From: Odoribacter laneus YIT 12061
Lineage (GTDB): Bacteria > Bacteroidota > Bacteroidia > Bacteroidales > Marinifilaceae
NCBI RefSeq assembly: GCF_000243215.1
Contig: NZ_JH594596.1
Span: 1,477,337 to 1,523,303 of the forward strand
DNA length: 45,967 bases
Direction of reading: 5' to 3'
The position numbers and the translations under genes were made by a program. Below are positions 16,046-24,657 of the stretch, in pieces (position 1 is the stretch's first letter; every line of letters starts with the position of its first letter). The notes beneath the pieces were generated by a model, which saw nothing but the letters and a program-made list of their open reading frames with translations, was not told where the DNA came from and did not search any database.

Positions 16046-17092
16046 CTAGAGATCTTTTTTCTTTTGCTCCGGATTGAAAATATGGATTTTCATAAAATGC
16101 CGGTTTTTCCTGCCCAGAATCATAAATTCCACAAAGACAAAGAATAAGCCCACTAACAAAAAATACTGATATTTCTCAGCATAATCACTGTATACCCTTT
16201 CTTCCAATAAGGATTTTTCCATACGGTTTACTTCTTCCAAAAGGGTATTCAATCCCACATCCGTATTACTGGCTCTCACATACATACCTTCGCCCGCTTT
16301 GGCTATTTTTTTCAAGGTTTCTTCATCCAGTTTTGACACCACCACATTTCCCTGACCGTCTTTCATAAACTGTCCCGGATTTCCTTTCTGCGGAATAGGG
16401 GCCCCTTGTTCCAGGCCCATTCCGATGGTATGTACGTATATTCCCTTTTTCCGGGCAGCTTTCGCCGCAGCTACTGCATCATCCTGATGATTTTCGCCAT
16501 CGGTAATAACAATAATCGCTTTGGACGTCTGAGTCTCCGGTGTAAAAGATTTCGCCGCTAAATCGATAGCCGCTCCGATAGCCGTCCCCTGTACAGGCAC
16601 AATGTCTGTATTGATACCGGACAAGAATAACCGGGCAGAAGAATAATCCGTCGTAATCGGCAATTGTACATACGCATCTCCTGCAAATACGATCATTCCG
16701 ACTTTGTCGTCCGACAATTTCTCAATCATCCGGGAGATGGCTAATTTGGCTTTTTCCAGACGACTGGGTTTAATATCCTGAGCCATCATGGAATTGGAGA
16801 CGTCCAATACCAGCATTAATTCCACCCCTTTCTTTTTTACCTGTTGTAGTTTGGAACCGAATTGCGGACCGGCCACCCCTACAATGACAAAAAGTAAGGC
16901 CAATAAAATCATCGTAAATTTCCAGGCTCCCCGTTTGAATGAAAGCAAAGGCATCAAAGGAGCTAACAACTCAGGATTCCCGAATTCGGCAATCGCTTTC
17001 TTTTTCCGGCTTCTCATCACTACATAAAAGACAATCAACAAAGGGATGACAAGCAAAAGATATAATAATTCCGGATGTGCAAATCTAAACAT
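16046..17092 (-). CDS. batB: BatB: von Willebrand A-domain membrane protein
   Basis: 348 residues. Two N-terminal transmembrane helices (LLYLLLVIPLLIVFYVVM and FTMILLALLFVIVGVAG) flank a short cytosolic loop, then a VWA domain at about 88-270 with a full MIDAS: DVSNS, the QGTAIG Thr loop and ITDGENH. A C-terminal helix (YQYFLLVGLFFVFVEFMIL) completes the BatA/BatB topology. The domain faces the periplasm. It pairs with batA directly upstream in the operon, 77 bases away. VWA proteins of this type work with MoxR AAA ATPases in metal insertion or complex assembly in other systems. Confidence 0.93.
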   Translation of the reverse strand: MFRFAHPELLYLLLVIPLLIVFYVVMRSRKKKAIAEFGNPELLAPLMPLLSFKRGAWKFTMILLALLFVIVGVAGPQFGSKLQQVKKKGVELMLVLDVSNSMMAQDIKPSRLEKAKLAISRMIEKLSDDKVGMIVFAGDAYVQLPITTDYSSARLFLSGINTDIVPVQGTAIGAAIDLAAKSFTPETQTSKAIIVITDGENHQDDAVAAAKAARKKGIYVHTIGMGLEQGAPIPQKGNPGQFMKDGQGNVVVSKLDEETLKKIAKAGEGMYVRASNTDVGLNTLLEEVNRMEKSLLEERVYSDYAEKYQYFLLVGLFFVFVEFMILGRKNRHFMKIHIFNPEQKKKDL

Positions 17093-17169
17093 AGTCTATT
17101 TTTTTAATTGCTTTGCAACGTTCTTTTTTCCAACTTTCCTCCAACAGTATTTTCCATCGGCCCTCGCTC

Positions 17170-18162
17170 CTATGGTATCTTTCTCAATAGGGTATATCTC
17201 AACAAAGCCTCTGTGACGAGCAAGAGCATGCCGACCAAGCCGAACCAGAAATATTGCTCTTCCCGTTTACTGAAATGTTTTACTTCTACCTTACTCTTTT
17301 CCAACTGATCGATCTCATTGTAAATTTGCTGTAACTTATCATTGTCCGTAGCCCGGAAATATTGCCCTCCGGTTACGCTGGCAATTTGCTTCAACACGGC
17401 CTCATCAATTTCTACGGGGACATTCTGCAATTGGATACCGAAAGGTGTCTGCACCGGATAAGGGGCTTCCCCATAAGTACCGACTCCAATAGTATAGACC
17501 CGTATACCATAGGTCTTAGCCAACTCAGCTGCCGTCACCGGAGCAATACTTCCCCGGTTGTTTACTCCGTCGGTAAGCAGAATGACGACCTTCGATTTTG
17601 CCGGACTATCTTTCAGGCGATTGACAGCATTTGCCAATCCCAAACCGATAGCTGTCCCGTCCTCGATCATACCGCTCTGTACTTCCCGCAAAAGGTTGAC
17701 CAGAACAGCCTGATCCGTCGTCAACGGACATTGGGTGAAACTCTCTCCGGCGAATACCACCAATCCAATCCGATCCTGAGGACGTTCCAAAATAAATTTG
17801 GTAGCAACTTCTTTAGCTGCCTCCAAACGGTCGGGAGTGAAATCCCGCGCCAGCATACTGGTAGAAATGTCCAATCCCAATACGATATCAATTCCTTCAC
17901 TGGAATAGGTCTGCCAGCTATTACTCGACTGCGGACGGGCTAAAGCCGTAACTAAAAATACGATCGCCAACACTTTACAGGCAAAAAGCAAATGACGCAA
18001 CCATACCCTTCCGGCATGCCGGATCCCCCGGAAAGCACGCAAAGAAGAAAACTGTAAATCCGCATGCGATTGTTTTTCTTTAAAAACATACCACAAGATC
18101 ATCGGTACCAATAATACCAATAGCAGAAAATATTTCGGGTTGGCAAATTCAAATCCAAACAT
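17170..18162 (-). CDS. batA: BatA: von Willebrand A-domain membrane protein
   Basis: 330 residues, paralogous to BatB. N-terminal helices (YFLLLVLLVPMILWYVF and LLFACKVLAIVFLVTALA) precede the VWA domain with MIDAS residues in DISTS, EDGTAIG and LTDGVNN, and a final helix (YFWFGLVGMLLLVTEALL). The region around TIGVGTYGEAPYPVQTPFG is conserved in BatA and separates it from BatB. ATG at 18162. It is preceded by an unnamed membrane protein, 52 bases away, and followed by batB. Confidence 0.93.
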   Translation of the reverse strand: MFGFEFANPKYFLLLVLLVPMILWYVFKEKQSHADLQFSSLRAFRGIRHAGRVWLRHLLFACKVLAIVFLVTALARPQSSNSWQTYSSEGIDIVLGLDISTSMLARDFTPDRLEAAKEVATKFILERPQDRIGLVVFAGESFTQCPLTTDQAVLVNLLREVQSGMIEDGTAIGLGLANAVNRLKDSPAKSKVVILLTDGVNNRGSIAPVTAAELAKTYGIRVYTIGVGTYGEAPYPVQTPFGIQLQNVPVEIDEAVLKQIASVTGGQYFRATDNDKLQQIYNEIDQLEKSKVEVKHFSKREEQYFWFGLVGMLLLVTEALLRYTLLRKIP

Positions 18163-18214
18163 AATTCGATCTTTTAAGACAATCTCTATTCTAAATCCGA
18201 TTTTCCAGTTCTAC

Positions 18215-19216
18215 CTAAAGAGTACCCATCGTCTCCTGTTGCTCCTCTTCCAATGCCTCCAATTGCTGTATCTCTTCTTTTTGCTGCAGTTCTTTTACAT
18301 TCTGGTTTGTATGCTGGATAAATTCATAAGCTATATTCAGGTTCCGGGTATTTTCGTCTGGTAAAGGAGTGGCTTTGGCAAATTTCACAAAATCGGCTGT
18401 CTGAAACAAATCCGCCAACTTCTCCCGGTCCTCCGCGTTTACCCGGGCACAGTTCTCCACTGCCATCAAGGTTTCGAAAGACGTCTGTTCCATTGCTCCT
18501 ATGCCCAATTCTCCATTCAAATACTCCCGTACGGTATCGGTCAAGCGGGTGTAATACTCTTTTACTTTTCCCTCCTGCCACAATTTTTCAGCTTTCAATC
18601 CATCTAAGGCCTGTATCGCCCTTACATAAGGAGGTATGGCAGGTTCTTCCCGACGGAACAAAGGTTTCTCTTTTCTCCGGCGAATAACGAACCACACGAT
18701 CAGCGCCAGGACAACCACTCCCACCAAAACCAATAAGATAGTAGGCAGCACTTCTAAAAAAGTGACAGGCATCGGATAAGGGGCTACAATATCGTTAATT
18801 CCTTGCTGCTCATCTACTTTATAAGTATTGACCATAAAAGCAATGGGATCGGTACGAAGTACATTATTGTAACTTTTATCTTCCACCGTAATCGGCATGG
18901 CAGGAATGACATATACCCCGGTATCAAAAGCCGTAATCACATATTTTTCCTCTATCAGCCATTTTCCATCTTTTCCCTGAAGGGAGTCTCTGACAGGTCC
19001 GGAGATGATTTCGACTCCGGCTGTGACCGTATCTTTCAAGAGGGGAAAAACCACCTGAACAGGTACATCACTCCTTACCCTGAAGGTAAGATGCTGCTGA
19101 TCACCTATCATCATATAATTGGTATCCACACCGACCCCGTACTCGAGATTCTGACCTTTTACCAACCCCATTCCAACGATCAGGGATACTATAAATAACC
19201 GTAATTTCAATCTCAT
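18215..19216 (-). CDS. Membrane protein of the moxR-bat operon (DUF4381-like layout)
   Basis: 333 residues: signal peptide (LFIVSLIVGMGLVKGQ), a periplasmic Ig-like region at about 25-150, one transmembrane helix at about 163-185 (LLVLVGVVVLALIVWFVI), a basic stop-transfer RRRKEK, and a cytosolic helical domain with a coiled-coil end rich in Glu and Gln. The plan is the same as in BatD and in DUF4381 proteins of other moxR operons. It lies between the DUF58 gene and batA in the same orientation with short gaps, so it is surely part of the operon, but it has no established gene name that I can assign safely. Confidence 0.82.
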   Translation of the reverse strand: MRLKLRLFIVSLIVGMGLVKGQNLEYGVGVDTNYMMIGDQQHLTFRVRSDVPVQVVFPLLKDTVTAGVEIISGPVRDSLQGKDGKWLIEEKYVITAFDTGVYVIPAMPITVEDKSYNNVLRTDPIAFMVNTYKVDEQQGINDIVAPYPMPVTFLEVLPTILLVLVGVVVLALIVWFVIRRRKEKPLFRREEPAIPPYVRAIQALDGLKAEKLWQEGKVKEYYTRLTDTVREYLNGELGIGAMEQTSFETLMAVENCARVNAEDREKLADLFQTADFVKFAKATPLPDENTRNLNIAYEFIQHTNQNVKELQQKEEIQQLEALEEEQQETMGTL

Positions 19217-19287
19217 AAACCTTATTTTATTTAAGAGGAACTCCGCCCTTTGTAAAACTTTATTCCCCTCAAGGGTTCCCTTTTTCC

Positions 19288-20157
19288 CTACGCTCTTTTC
19301 TTAAACAATGTAATCAATGCCCTTACATAATCCTCGTCCGAACGAATATTCGCTACATCCACTCCCGAACGCTTAAAAGAATTGATCAACTTTTGCTCTT
19401 CTTCCCAGGCAAATTTCCGGTAATACTCGCGCAAAGCTTTATCAGAAGTGTCTACCCACATACTCTCCCCCGTCTCAGCATCCTTTAAATACATCAAACC
19501 GACAGCCGGCAATTCGTTTTCCCTCCGGTCGTATACCCTTAAAGCGACCACATCGTGCTTACGGTTGGCAATCGAAAGGGCATGCTCAAAATTATGGGAA
19601 TCGATAAAATCGGATAATATAAAACAAGTACAACGTTTTTTTATGGAATTTGTCAAATATTCCAAAGCCACCGCAATATTTGTCTGTCTATCTTCCGGAT
19701 AAAAATCAATTAGTTCCCGGATAATATGCAAAATATGCGTTCGACCCTTTTTAGGAGGAATGAATTTCTCAATTTTATCGGAAAAGAAAATCACACCGAT
19801 TTTATCATTATTCTGTATTGCCGAAAAAGCGATTACGGCAGCGATTTCAGTAATTTGATTTTTTTTCAGCTTGGATACTGTCCCGAAATTCCGGGATCCG
19901 CTGACGTCTATCAGTAACATTACCGTCAACTCCCGTTCTTCTTCAAATACCTTTACATAAGGCCGGTTATGGCGTGCCGTCACATTCCAGTCGATATTCC
20001 GGATATCATCCCCGTATTGGTATTCCCGCACTTCACTGAAGGTCATTCCCCGCCCTTTAAAAGCCGAATGATATTCTCCCGCAAAAATGTTACTGGACAA
20101 TCCCCGGGTCTTTATCTCAATTTTCCTTACTCGCTTTAATAATTCTGATGTTTCCAT
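19288..20157 (-). CDS. DUF58 domain protein of the moxR-bat operon
   Basis: 289 residues from the ATG at 20157 (METSELLKRVRKIE), preferred over a longer reading because it matches the family start. DUF58 hallmarks are FSEVREYQYGDDIRNIDWNVTARHN at about 40-65 and the VWA-like LLIDVSGSRNFG near 85 with a DxSxS metal site. No transmembrane segment, so it should be cytosolic. DUF58 proteins sit next to MoxR ATPases in many phyla and are probable partners of the ATPase; the biochemical role is unknown. It is followed by the membrane protein at 18215 after 71 bases. Confidence 0.9.
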   Translation of the reverse strand: METSELLKRVRKIEIKTRGLSSNIFAGEYHSAFKGRGMTFSEVREYQYGDDIRNIDWNVTARHNRPYVKVFEEERELTVMLLIDVSGSRNFGTVSKLKKNQITEIAAVIAFSAIQNNDKIGVIFFSDKIEKFIPPKKGRTHILHIIRELIDFYPEDRQTNIAVALEYLTNSIKKRCTCFILSDFIDSHNFEHALSIANRKHDVVALRVYDRRENELPAVGLMYLKDAETGESMWVDTSDKALREYYRKFAWEEEQKLINSFKRSGVDVANIRSDEDYVRALITLFKKRA

Positions 20158-20232
20158 ATTCCAGACCGAAAGGTTCAACAAGTTGAAAATTTCTCTACTA
20201 CGGAAGCCGATTTTCCTTCCGTCCGCCTTCTA

Positions 20233-21228
20233 CTAAGGCACTTCAACGGTATTCAGAACTTCATTTACAATATCTTCGCTCGTAATATTGTTCGCTTCCG
20301 CTTCATAGGTCAAACCGATACGATGTCTCAACACATCCGGACATACAGCCCGTACATCTTCCGGAATAACATATCCCCTGCGCTTGATGAATGCATAAGC
20401 TTTGGAAGCCTTTGCCAGACTGATACTGGCTCGGGGAGACCCTCCGTAAGCAATCATATCTTTAAACTTCTCCAAACCGTTTTCCTTCGGGGAACGGGTA
20501 GCAAAGACAATATCGATAATGTATTTTTCGATCTTTTCGTCCATATAAACATCTTTCACTACTTCCCGGGCCTTTATAATGTCCGCCGGCCTAAGAATAG
20601 TATTGGCTTGTGGAAAATTCTTCTCCAGATTTTGCTGTACAATCAGCTTTTCCTCCTCTTTTCTCGGATAGTCAATTACGACCTTTAGCATAAAACGGTC
20701 GACTTGTGCCTCCGGAAGCGGATAAGTACCTTCCTGTTCGATCGGGTTCTGTGTGGCCATAACTAAGAAAGGCTCCGGAAGCGGATAAGTCATATCCCCT
20801 ATGGTCACCTGACGTTCCTGCATCGCTTCCAGTAAAGCCGATTGCACTTTGGCCGGAGCCCGGTTAATTTCATCTGCCAAGATAAAATTGGCAAAAATAG
20901 GCCCGTGTTTCACAACAAATTCTTCTTTTTTCTGGGAATAAATCATCGTTCCGATCACATCGGCAGGCAATAAATCGGGAGTAAACTGGATACGGCTGAA
21001 TTTTGCATCTATAGTCGTAGCCAACGTATTAATAGCTAATGTCTTTGCTAAACCAGGAACCCCTTCCAGCAAAATATGACCGTCCGACAACAATCCGATC
21101 AGGAGACCTTCTATCAAATGCTTCTGTCCCACAATCACCTTGTTCATTTCCATACTGATCATGTCCACGAACGAGCTTTCCTGCTGAATACGATCATTCA
21201 ACGCTTTAATATCAACAGTATTCATCAT
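20233..21228 (-). CDS. MoxR-family AAA+ ATPase
   Basis: 331 residues. Walker A is GVPGLAKT near 57-64, Walker B is LADEINRAPAKVQSALLEAMQE near 120, sensor 1 is ATQNPIEQEGTYPLPEAQ, and the C-terminal lid contains the family pattern YGGSPRASISLAKASKAYAF. MoxR ATPases act as chaperones that assemble or load metal into protein complexes, working with VWA partners such as the DUF58, BatA and BatB genes that follow. First gene of the operon; the 75-base gap to DUF58 and the same direction indicate co-transcription. Two adjacent ATGs (21228, 21225) are possible starts. Confidence 0.94.
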   Translation of the reverse strand: MMNTVDIKALNDRIQQESSFVDMISMEMNKVIVGQKHLIEGLLIGLLSDGHILLEGVPGLAKTLAINTLATTIDAKFSRIQFTPDLLPADVIGTMIYSQKKEEFVVKHGPIFANFILADEINRAPAKVQSALLEAMQERQVTIGDMTYPLPEPFLVMATQNPIEQEGTYPLPEAQVDRFMLKVVIDYPRKEEEKLIVQQNLEKNFPQANTILRPADIIKAREVVKDVYMDEKIEKYIIDIVFATRSPKENGLEKFKDMIAYGGSPRASISLAKASKAYAFIKRRGYVIPEDVRAVCPDVLRHRIGLTYEAEANNITSEDIVNEVLNTVEVP

Positions 21229-21310
21229 AAATTATTTTTAGTATTAAATTATAAATTTACAATTTCGCCTTTCCCCCCTCCCCTTCTTTTCCCAATTTTT
21301 ATTTCGCTAT

Positions 21311-21318
21311 CAAAATTA
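21311..21318 (-). promoter_or_regulatory. Candidate -7 element of the moxR-bat operon
   Basis: TAATTTTG on the minus strand matches TAnnTTTG, 83 bases before the moxR ATG. The nearest upstream TTTG (21335-21332) is only 13 bases away, shorter than the usual 19, so the assignment is tentative. Confidence 0.35.
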
Positions 21319-21385
21319 GCTATATTTGAACCAAATGTTAAATTCCTTGCCGTTAAAAAAAGTTAAGTCTTCGTTTAGATTTTTG

Positions 21386-21418
21386 TAAAAAAAATCAGAG
21401 GCAAAGGCGCCTCTGATT
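21386..21418 (-). terminator. Rho-independent terminator of the L,D-transpeptidase operon
   Basis: Minus-strand stem AATCAGAGGC (21418-21409), loop of six, GCCTCTGATT (21402-21393), then a run of T residues down to 21387. It lies 12 bases after the stop of the 134-residue ORF and insulates that operon from moxR-bat. Confidence 0.88.
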
Positions 21419-21430
21419 CAAGATTTTCCC

Positions 21431-21835
21431 CTACTCTCCCCGCTCTTCCTTCTTTTTCCGCTTAAAAGCCTTCAAATATCCCAAAATGAATACGTAAATT
21501 GTGAATAGAAAAATCAAACAACGTAAAAAAAAGTTAGGTACATCCATGCCTTGGGGGAACATAATATCCTTCACCAAAGAGGGGGCCATATAGATCATCA
21601 AAGCAAACAAAACAAACAGCTGGGCAATGGTAAAAAAACGAACCCGTTTTTCCCGGCGGATACGCCTGGCCTTCACCTCCGGAGGTTCCCCCGAAGCCGC
21701 CATTTTAGAACGTTGGTTTTTATTGACTTTTATTTCCGGCGTTTTGTTTCTGTTTTTCCACCGCTGGCGCATCCGCATGCCTACCATAAGCATAAACACA
21801 CAGAACGCAATAAATATATACACATCCCAATTCAT
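21431..21835 (-). CDS. Three-helix membrane protein of unknown function
   Basis: 134 residues with three predicted membrane helices at about 3-21 (WDVYIFIAFCVFMLMVGM), 70-86 (FTIAQLFVLFALMIYMA) and 101-121 (FFLRCLIFLFTIYVFILGYL), and a very basic loop of about 45 residues between the first two (RRIRREKRVR). Not recognised. It is the last gene of the L,D-transpeptidase operon, 36 bases after the previous ORF and just before a strong terminator. Highly charged ends suggest an inner-membrane protein with the loop in the cytosol. Confidence 0.75.
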   Translation of the reverse strand: MNWDVYIFIAFCVFMLMVGMRMRQRWKNRNKTPEIKVNKNQRSKMAASGEPPEVKARRIRREKRVRFFTIAQLFVLFALMIYMAPSLVKDIMFPQGMDVPNFFLRCLIFLFTIYVFILGYLKAFKRKKKEERGE

Positions 21836-21871
21836 AACCTTGCATTAATGGCTACAAAGATAATAAAAGAG

Positions 21872-22645
21872 TTAGAATGTCAACACAATCTGTCCCCGGG
21901 ATGGCAAAGCCCGGTAAAGGACTTTCGCATCCGCTTTGCACAGACCGATACGAATCGTCGGCGTATAAGGTGGTAATTCCAATTTTCCCATGGCTTCGGC
22001 TGTATTCCGTACCTCACACCAGCGCTGTCTTAAATCGAAAAAAAAGGCCGTGTAATGATCTTTCCAACCGCCTTCGGTCTGGTAAAAGAAAAAGCGAATA
22101 TTCCGGTCCGTATCCAATACAAAATATACCGGTTCTGCCTGGGTCGTATCTGGTACTACCGACGGAAGAATATCAGTGCTATCCTTAGGAGCCTGCACCA
22201 CCTGTAAAGGTTCCCTGGGAATAGTGGCCTCTGAACGGGTAATATTCATCGGCCGGGACAAAAAATCGTATAACACTTCCGGATCTATACGGGTAAAAAA
22301 AGGACTTTCCTCCGCAGATTGCAGCGGAATACTCCGTACCCCCAATCCTTTAATCATTAGCCGGGCCTCCCGGGCAGGCAAGTCCAAATACAAACCAATA
22401 GAATCTCCGGCCGCCAAAGCAACTAAGCTATTTAGCGAACTTTGCCGGCGAAGCAAATCGCAATATCCCGGGACCTGCTGAAGGAGAGCCTTTTCCCCTA
22501 TGTCTTTCTGTTTCACCTTTTCCCAATACGCTTCATTCGTCTTCACACACAAAACCTGCATCGCCCGAAAACTACAAACCGAATAGGCAGAAGCGAGAAA
22601 CACTCCTATTCCCAGCAATATCCATAGTCCTTTACAAGATCGCAT
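21872..22645 (-). CDS. Secreted or membrane-anchored protein of unknown function
   Basis: 257 residues with an N-terminal signal anchor (LWILLGIGVFLASAYSVCSF at 7-26). The rest is predicted mixed alpha/beta, with LVALAAGDSIGLYLDLPAREARLMI near 75, a Pro/Thr linker (PSVVPDTTQAEP), and a C-terminal beta-rich part (YFVLDTDRNIRFFFYQ). No family recognised. It starts 26 bases after the second L,D-transpeptidase and is followed by the 134-residue membrane protein, so a role in the same periplasmic process is likely but unproven. Confidence 0.75.
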   Translation of the reverse strand: MRSCKGLWILLGIGVFLASAYSVCSFRAMQVLCVKTNEAYWEKVKQKDIGEKALLQQVPGYCDLLRRQSSLNSLVALAAGDSIGLYLDLPAREARLMIKGLGVRSIPLQSAEESPFFTRIDPEVLYDFLSRPMNITRSEATIPREPLQVVQAPKDSTDILPSVVPDTTQAEPVYFVLDTDRNIRFFFYQTEGGWKDHYTAFFFDLRQRWCEVRNTAEAMGKLELPPYTPTIRIGLCKADAKVLYRALPSRGQIVLTF

Positions 22646-22671
22646 TTTTAATAATTTATACCCCTCTTTTA

Positions 22672-23403
22672 TTAATAAATATAGACATAAGCCCCCACTG
22701 GTAAAGTATGGTATACCTTTTCCAGATCCTCATCCCCGAAACGTACACATCCATGGGTGACCGGCATTCCCAGAAAACGTTTATACAACGTACCGTGTAA
22801 CAAATAACCGTCAGCCATCCGCAAAGCATAATCTCCCAATACTCCCCTTTCATAACGGGCGGGATCTCCTGCTTTCGGAACCGGAAGTCCTTCTTCTATA
22901 AAAGCCCAATCGGGCTTTGTCCAGACCGGATTTTCAGTTTTTGACAATACCCTCATTCGTCCTTTGGGAGTTTTGAATATCCACGTTCTCTCTTCACTCA
23001 CCAGTTTGGTATAGCTCCCGGAAGAACAAAAGCCTTCCCGCATCAATTTTCCCTTTCGGTCGTACAAATAAAAACGGTTCCGGGTAGTATTCACAACAAG
23101 ATAAGGAGAATGAGGCAAATATCGATCCAACTTTCCCTCCAAGCGGGCAATTTCGCTTTTCATTTTCCGGATCGTTTTCTTCACCACCGGCTTTTCCAAT
23201 AAAACAGAATCGGTTTCAACCGTTTTGAATGTTCTCTTTCCCCACTGCAACATAAGGGGAGTTAGGTAGAAAACAATCAGGAAAGGAATAAAAATAACCG
23301 CTATCCAACCGATTATTTTTCCTCGTCTCCCCCAACAAATGTGTTTGTCTTGCCCGGGTAATCCCTTTCCCGAAGGCATGAGATCAATTTTTTGCGTATC
23401 CAT
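22672..23403 (-). CDS. L,D-transpeptidase (YkuD domain), membrane-anchored
   Basis: 243 residues. A single helix at about 32-53 (IIGWIAVIFIPFLIVFYLTP) anchors the protein, then a helical stretch, then a YkuD domain from about 95: LVVNTTRNRFYLYDRKG at the start, and the catalytic HG...THGCVRFGD box with His201-Gly near LLHGTLYKRF and nucleophile Cys219. Such enzymes form 3-3 crosslinks in peptidoglycan or attach proteins to it. The first codons overlap the end of the other L,D-transpeptidase gene by 20 bases, so the pair is translationally coupled. Confidence 0.88.
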   Translation of the reverse strand: MDTQKIDLMPSGKGLPGQDKHICWGRRGKIIGWIAVIFIPFLIVFYLTPLMLQWGKRTFKTVETDSVLLEKPVVKKTIRKMKSEIARLEGKLDRYLPHSPYLVVNTTRNRFYLYDRKGKLMREGFCSSGSYTKLVSEERTWIFKTPKGRMRVLSKTENPVWTKPDWAFIEEGLPVPKAGDPARYERGVLGDYALRMADGYLLHGTLYKRFLGMPVTHGCVRFGDEDLEKVYHTLPVGAYVYIY

Positions 23404-24538
23404 AATTTTTTAATGCCTTTTCTAAAGATATAGACGCCCCTATGATAAGGATAGGCGTCCCTTTCCTTGCCAGGCTATAAAGTAAATTCATATCCTCATT
23501 AGCCAAGGCTACACAGCCATTTGTCCAATAAGTGCCTCTCCCTCCTTTTCCATGTATTTCAATCAGCCCTCCTATCCCAATTTCTGCAGCAATTTTTCCC
23601 CTTCTTTTCAATTGACGGAATTCTTTTTCATCCTCCCGATTCGGATAATTCAGCAGTAAAGCTTTGTAGTATTGAGTCGCATTGCCTTCCAACTTCCTCT
23701 CCACCCGGTAATTTCCTTCGGGTGTGGCCCGGTCGCCCTCACATCGTTTATCTCCCATCCAATTCTTCCCGAATTCGACTTTAAAAGTATACTTCATTTC
23801 CCCTCTCTCATAATAGACACAACGGGGAGGAAATTTTTCCACAACGATCAGTTCATCTTTTCTTTCCCGGGAATTCTCTAAAGCCGTCTTCAATTGAGCT
23901 TGCCATTGAGGGAGCTGCACAAAATAAGCTTCTAACAATTTCCGGGCTTCCTCATAAGCATACCGGACCAGAACAGACGACCGAACACTTTTATCCGAAC
24001 CTCCCGGATAATCTCCCTTTTTAAAAGCAATTTCAGCCTCATTCAGTAATAACTTCCCCTGTGTATATTTTTCCTTCATCTCTGCAGGCAGGGGGAGCAA
24101 ATTGAAAATCGGTTCGAATACACTCATTTCCTCCCGTAGCCGGTCAATTCCGGCCTGCAAATTTTCCCGGGAATTCTGATGCTTTTCCCGGGTTTGCTCT
24201 AAAGTCCGCTTTCCTTTTTCTTTTGCCATCCGGGCATAAGAACGAACCGTACTATAATCCCGGAAGACGATCCATTTTTTATTTTCTTCCCTCCAGCTGA
24301 TCATTGCCGAATCATAGAGGAACCGGGTTTCCTTATACAATTGAGGACTATAATTCAGGGCTCCCGCCCCTTCCGCTTCCGCAAGCAATTGTCGCACTTC
24401 CTCTATCTCTCCCTCCGGTGATCCTTCTTTCGTACACAAAAATAGCCCCGTCCCTCCCAAAACAATTCCGGCCAGAACACTCCATCCCCATTTTTTACCC
24501 CTTATTTTTCTCATATTCTTCTCTGTAAACGAAAACAT
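23384..24538 (-). CDS. L,D-transpeptidase-like protein with N-terminal helical domain
   Basis: 384 residues from ATG 24538; the ATG at 24514 (MRKIRGKKWG) follows a better ribosome-binding stretch and is an equal choice. A signal anchor (WSVLAGIVLGGTGLFLC) is followed by an all-helical region of about 190 residues that starts with a DUF4398-like motif (EVRQLLAEAEGAGALNYSPQ). The YkuD domain follows, with EIHGKGG and the nucleophile in TYWTNGCVALANED (Cys342); Asn replaces the His found in the THGC form. Family members of this Erf/ YkuD type act on peptidoglycan. First gene of the operon. Confidence 0.85.
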   Translation of the reverse strand: MFSFTEKNMRKIRGKKWGWSVLAGIVLGGTGLFLCTKEGSPEGEIEEVRQLLAEAEGAGALNYSPQLYKETRFLYDSAMISWREENKKWIVFRDYSTVRSYARMAKEKGKRTLEQTREKHQNSRENLQAGIDRLREEMSVFEPIFNLLPLPAEMKEKYTQGKLLLNEAEIAFKKGDYPGGSDKSVRSSVLVRYAYEEARKLLEAYFVQLPQWQAQLKTALENSRERKDELIVVEKFPPRCVYYERGEMKYTFKVEFGKNWMGDKRCEGDRATPEGNYRVERKLEGNATQYYKALLLNYPNREDEKEFRQLKRRGKIAAEIGIGGLIEIHGKGGRGTYWTNGCVALANEDMNLLYSLARKGTPILIIGASISLEKALKNYGYAKN

Positions 24539-24591
24539 AAAAGTCTGTATAGGTATGAGTACAAAAAGCGTACATACTTTTCGGATTTCTA

Positions 24592-24637
24592 AACAAAAAG
24601 CGTATGTTCCCTTTCTCCCCAGGCAACATACGCTTTC
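24592..24637 (-). terminator. Rho-independent terminator after the helical lipoprotein gene
   Basis: Minus-strand stem AAAGCGTATGTT (24637-24626), a 16-base loop, AACATACGCTTT (24609-24598) and a short T run. It lies 20 bases beyond the lipoprotein stop, so that gene is separate from the transpeptidase operon. Confidence 0.8.
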
Positions 24638-24657
24638 TCCTTATTTTACAGTTTTAG

